Notes under the pieces: generated by a model
Seen by the model: the letters and a program-made list of their open reading frames with translations, nothing else
What the model was told of the DNA's origin: nothing
The model's database searches: none
Made by a program: the position numbers and the translations under genes
Assembly (NCBI RefSeq): GCF_000826655.1
Contig: NZ_JXJO01000004.1
Location: 186,001 to 250,000 of the forward strand
DNA: 64,000 bases
Reading direction: 5' to 3'
Source of the DNA: Psychroserpens damuponensis
Lineage (GTDB): Bacteria; Bacteroidota; Bacteroidia; Flavobacteriales; Flavobacteriaceae
In this document: positions 61,042 to 64,000 of the stretch, piece by piece
Layout: each line of letters starts with the position of its first letter
How positions within the stretch are numbered: the first letter of the stretch is position 1

Positions 61042-62883
61042 ATGGAAGACAAACACATGCTTAATTATATAGAAGACGTATTAAATAATATGCCAACAGA
61101 TTGGTTGCGATTAACAACGCATCGACTAGATATTTACAATGAAAAATTGGCGAAAACTGAATTTCTAAATAAGTTTGAAGACTTATATAAACACAATAAT
61201 TCGGCATCAACTGCTCTTAATGAATTACCAACGGCTTATGATTATATTCGATTAGGTCATCCTTTATCTTGTGTTTTAGAATGGACTATTGGTAATTTAT
61301 ATGATTTAAATGCTGAACATGTGATTAGTTTTGATTCTCAAACGGTTCCTGTTTTGGCGATTTTACGTCACAATCTTTTAATCAATAAAAACACACAAAT
61401 TGTATATACTGGTAACTTACCAGAATGTTTTGATGCAGAAGTTTTACAACGTGTTTATGGCTATAAATTTGAGTTAAAAGCGGTAGACCATATAGACGCA
61501 ATTACGCATTTTGATGGTAGTACTGTTTTTATTTCAGAGCAAAATGAAATGGGAAGTATTGCCCTAAATTCGCATGTTGACTTTTACGTAAATCTATACG
61601 CACATTTAGGAAGTGTGTTGGTTGTTAATGGTGTGAAAAATGCAAGTTACATTTCAGAAATACAACATGTACGACGACGCGAAACTATTGCTATGTCTCC
61701 TGCAAATACGCTTAACGCTTTAAAAGCTCTCGTGGCACAATTGCCAATTGAACCTAAGCGTATTGATAGCAATAATAAACCACGTGTTTTAGATTTAATA
61801 GCAAACATTACAAATACCACTTTAAAACCCTTAGTGGCTTCTAGCGGATTATCAATACAATATGCCATAATGATGGGATTAGTCAATGATGCCTTAGAAA
61901 ATCATGAAGGAAAAGCTATAAAATTTATTGTACCTCCAAATTGTTATGGTGGTACAAATGACCAAGCAAGACGTGTTGCGGCTTGTATTGATAATGTAGA
62001 GGTAGTTGATTTACCTGTAGATGGTGATAATGATATGGTGAAAAGTATCCATACGGTTTTAGACAATATTGCTAAGCAAGATGCTGTGCCTTATATCATT
62101 GCAGAAATCCCTACAAACCCTAGAGTTGAAGTTCCTGATCTTATCAAATTAAAAGAAGCGTTGAGTAAAAAGCGTAAAACTGCTACTGGTGAGATGGCTA
62201 TAGATCCCGTTTTTATTTTAGACCAAACTTTTTGTCCTAATGTGCACTTTTTAGGTAAAGGTGATATATTATCAACTGTGAGAACAATTTCTTATGCTAG
62301 TGGATCTAAGTTTCCTAGTGGTGGAAAATGTATTGCTGGTTATTGCGTCGGAAATGAGCAAACCTCAACACTTATGCAACACATTGAAGCTCATTTAGAA
62401 CTTTGTGATAATGAAGCTACAGACCAACAATATGAAGTCTTGGCAGAGCAAATGCCTTCTATGAATGAAAGAATTGAAGCTGCCTATAAAAATACGCGTC
62501 AGTTCGTTAATTTTATTCATGAAGCATTACCGGAAGCAAAAATTAATTTTGTTTCAGATGCATTAGCAAAAGACGGATTTACACCATCAGTATTTTCATT
62601 AGGGCTTCCTACTAAAGGAGATTCAGACGAAGAGAAAGAAGCCTATAAAAGAGCTTTAAATTTAAAACTCATCAATTTGATGATAACTAAAATTCCCGAT
62701 GAAAGTAAATTTTGTGTGAGCTACGGACAATTAAAAGGTTGCTATTGGACAATACCAGCTACATCAACACAAGGCACCACTAAAGAAGGCGATAAAGATT
62801 ATATTGTACGTGCATCGTTGTCACCAAATTTAGATCTTGCATTACATAAAAAAGTCTTTTTAGAATTTGTTGAAAGTATTTAA
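61042..62883 (+). CDS. Large Cys/Met-metabolism PLP enzyme (cystathionine gamma-synthase-like) with N-terminal extension
   Basis: Residues about 245-613 form a Cys_Met_Meta_PP domain: CYGGTNDQARRVAACI, EIPTNPRVEVPDLIKL (for the usual ETPSNP) and the PLP lysine in ISYASGSKFPSGGKCIAGY. Residues 1-240 are an extra half with AYDYIRLGHPLSCVLEWTIG, itself like the start of the same fold (YxRxxNPT...LE), so the protein may be a fused or internally duplicated enzyme. Typical members have 380-400 residues. The reaction is unknown. Confidence 0.8.
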   Translation: MEDKHMLNYIEDVLNNMPTDWLRLTTHRLDIYNEKLAKTEFLNKFEDLYKHNNSASTALNELPTAYDYIRLGHPLSCVLEWTIGNLYDLNAEHVISFDSQTVPVLAILRHNLLINKNTQIVYTGNLPECFDAEVLQRVYGYKFELKAVDHIDAITHFDGSTVFISEQNEMGSIALNSHVDFYVNLYAHLGSVLVVNGVKNASYISEIQHVRRRETIAMSPANTLNALKALVAQLPIEPKRIDSNNKPRVLDLIANITNTTLKPLVASSGLSIQYAIMMGLVNDALENHEGKAIKFIVPPNCYGGTNDQARRVAACIDNVEVVDLPVDGDNDMVKSIHTVLDNIAKQDAVPYIIAEIPTNPRVEVPDLIKLKEALSKKRKTATGEMAIDPVFILDQTFCPNVHFLGKGDILSTVRTISYASGSKFPSGGKCIAGYCVGNEQTSTLMQHIEAHLELCDNEATDQQYEVLAEQMPSMNERIEAAYKNTRQFVNFIHEALPEAKINFVSDALAKDGFTPSVFSLGLPTKGDSDEEKEAYKRALNLKLINLMITKIPDESKFCVSYGQLKGCYWTIPATSTQGTTKEGDKDYIVRASLSPNLDLALHKKVFLEFVESI

Positions 62884-62950
62884 TATGCTATAAAATTGTT
62901 AAGCAGTTTTAAGTTAAAAAACTAAAGTCGTGTTAAAAGTTTTCTCATTT

Positions 62951-62966
62951 CTAACCGATTGGTTAG
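62951..62966. promoter_or_regulatory. 16-bp palindrome upstream of the TetR gene, likely operator
   Basis: CTAACC and GGTTAG flank GATT. The -7 box TAGTTTTG (62964-62971) overlaps its right arm. A related palindrome (CTAAACG...CGTTTAG) precedes the next gene at 63597, which supports regulator binding. Confidence 0.65.
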
Positions 62967-62971
62967 TTTTG
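62964..62971 (+). promoter_or_regulatory. -7 box (TAGTTTTG) of the TetR gene
   Basis: TAGTTTTG matches TAnnTTTG and overlaps the palindrome. The ATG at 63013 is 42 bp downstream. Confidence 0.5.
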
Positions 62972-63012
62972 TATGGTAATTAAAATTGTTTTCGTTTTCA
63001 CAGAAAATAAAC

Positions 63013-63576
63013 ATGGCACGAAAAAAAGGATATAACGAAACCGAAGTCTTAGAAAAAGCAATGCACCTCTTTTGGGGAAATGGCTATGAAGCGACATCTA
63101 TGCAAATGCTTGAAAAAGAAATGGGCATAAATAAGTTCTCGATTTATTCTAGTTTTGGTAATAAACACAGTTTATTTCTAGAAAGCTTAAAACATTACAA
63201 GTTAAATGTAAGTAATACTTTAGAAACATTAAAAAGTGGCACCAATGGTGTTAGCGATATTAAACAGTTTTTCTATGATTCTATCAATTCTAATTTTAAA
63301 CAAGGACATCAAAAAGGATGCTTAGTCACTAATACGTATAATGAATTTTCAAAAAGTGAAGACCATTTAATTAAAGAGCAAATGAGTATTTTTATGGATA
63401 ATTTAAAGCATATATTCATTGAAAAATTAAAAATGGATACCTCTAAAAATGACAGCACTATACTTAAACAAGCTAATTATTTGCTACTCGCAAAACATGG
63501 TTTGGCAGCTGCATCTAGAGTAAACACCAAAGAAGAAATTGAAGATTATATTGAGATGACGTTTAATAACATTTAA
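63013..63576 (+). CDS. TetR-family transcriptional regulator
   Basis: I choose ATG at 63013 (MARKKGYNETEVLEKAMHLF; 187 residues). The longer frame begins with a TTG and would be unusual. The N-terminal HTH is MHLFWGNGYEATSMQMLEKEMGINKFSIYSSFGNKHSLFLE, typical of TetR proteins. The C-terminal ligand domain is diverged. Palindromes lie before its own gene and before the AhpD-like gene, so it is likely an autorepressor that also controls that enzyme. Confidence 0.88.
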   Translation: MARKKGYNETEVLEKAMHLFWGNGYEATSMQMLEKEMGINKFSIYSSFGNKHSLFLESLKHYKLNVSNTLETLKSGTNGVSDIKQFFYDSINSNFKQGHQKGCLVTNTYNEFSKSEDHLIKEQMSIFMDNLKHIFIEKLKMDTSKNDSTILKQANYLLLAKHGLAAASRVNTKEEIEDYIEMTFNNI

Positions 63577-63596
63577 ACATTTTTTTTACAAAATAA

Positions 63597-63612
63597 CTAA
63601 ACGAACGTTTAG
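63597..63612. promoter_or_regulatory. 16-bp palindrome before the AhpD-like gene, likely operator
   Basis: CTAAACG-AA-CGTTTAG, with the same CTAA...TTAG ends and length as the palindrome at 62951. It is 37 bp before the ATG at 63650. Confidence 0.6.
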
Positions 63613-63649
63613 ATAAAATTAACATTTATAACACATTAAAAATAAAATT

Positions 63650-64000
63650 ATGACAACATTAAAAGTTCACAACCTTGACACTGCACCAGAAGATAGTAAA
63701 TCATTTTTAGAAAATTCTCAAAAAGCTTATGGAATGATTCCTGGTTTACATGGTGTATTAGCTGCTTCTCCACAAATTTTAGAGGCCTACCAAACACTAC
63801 ACAAATTATTTACAGAAACCTCATTTAACGAAGAAGAGTTAACTGTTGTATGGCAAACTATTAACGTAGAACATGAATGTCATTACTGCGTTCCTGCACA
63901 TACTGGCATTGCAAAAATGATGAAAGTTGATGATGCTATCACCGAAGCATTACGTAACGAAACACCTTTAGACGATTCAAAATTAGAAGCTTTACGTACA
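63650..64000 (+). CDS. AhpD-like carboxymuconolactone decarboxylase family protein (3' end beyond window)
   Basis: The first 117 residues are open to the window edge. The segment VVWQTINVEHECHYCVPAHTGIA contains the CxxC motif (CHYC) followed by H, typical of AhpD/CMD-family peroxidase-like proteins. AhpD-like proteins reduce peroxides with a disulfide pair. The downstream half cannot be judged. The upstream palindrome and TetR gene suggest regulated expression. Confidence 0.8.
   Translation, partial: MTTLKVHNLDTAPEDSKSFLENSQKAYGMIPGLHGVLAASPQILEAYQTLHKLFTETSFNEEELTVVWQTINVEHECHYCVPAHTGIAKMMKVDDAITEALRNETPLDDSKLEALRT

Noticed and set aside
1-64000. CRISPR arrays, tRNA or rRNA genes, prophage or IS transposases
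   Set aside because: I searched by eye on both strands and saw no regularly spaced repeats, tRNA cloverleaf sequences, rRNA stretches or transposase motifs.

Overview
The window looks like the chromosome of a marine-type Flavobacteriaceae bacterium (phylum Bacteroidota). The evidence is AT-rich DNA, Bacteroidota-type promoters (TAnnTTTG -7 boxes), few Shine-Dalgarno sites, a type IX secretion sorting domain, a tmRNA encoding the tag GENNYALAA, and many flavobacterial families (HTH_34 regulator, DUF4173, TypA, DoxD/DoxA fusion, DUF805). The genus cannot be fixed from the sequence alone. Start codons were revised where the longest reading frame was clearly too long.

Layout. 1-11.2 kb is a surface-polysaccharide locus: glycosyltransferases, two hexapeptide acyltransferases, two Wzx-like flippases, a DegT sugar aminotransferase coupled to a FemAB-like acyltransferase, a GT-C-like membrane protein with a GT2, and a methyltransferase. 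11.3-16.6 kb is mostly housekeeping (typA, kdsA). 16.6-22.0 kb is a run of mostly membrane genes around a small winged-helix regulator. Two copies of one 19-bp inverted repeat precede two of its genes, and one member carries the HDxxH-x11-E motif of COQ4. 22.3-27.2 kb holds a lipoprotein, an SDR, a TlpA-like protein, a saccharopine/alanine-dehydrogenase-like enzyme and ssrA. 27.4-33.5 kb is accessory: sparse genes, one decayed gene and repeated intergenic elements that often begin at stop codons. 33.5-41.3 kb carries cydAB and a class A PBP.

41.5-48.3 kb is a redox cluster: msrB-msrA, a DsbD-like reductase with a duplicated N-terminal domain, two rhodaneses, two thioredoxin-fold proteins, a MarR regulator with a palindrome over its start codon, and a YceI protein. 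48.4-55.3 kb is a complete trpEGDCFBA operon with a ribosome-type attenuator (leader peptide with three consecutive Trp codons, terminator and candidate antiterminator). Its intergenic gaps contain REP-like elements. 55.4-64 kb has two DUF805 genes, a 48-codon gene, trmL, an rhlE-type helicase cluster, a serine hydrolase, a large Cys/Met-metabolism PLP enzyme, and a TetR regulator whose likely operator recurs before an AhpD-like gene cut by the window edge.

The most interesting signals are the trp attenuator, the COQ4-like cassette with its shared operator, a TTCCGAAG/CTTCGGAA octamer occurring far more often than expected, and a duplicated dehydrogenase 3' end that flanks an inserted gene.
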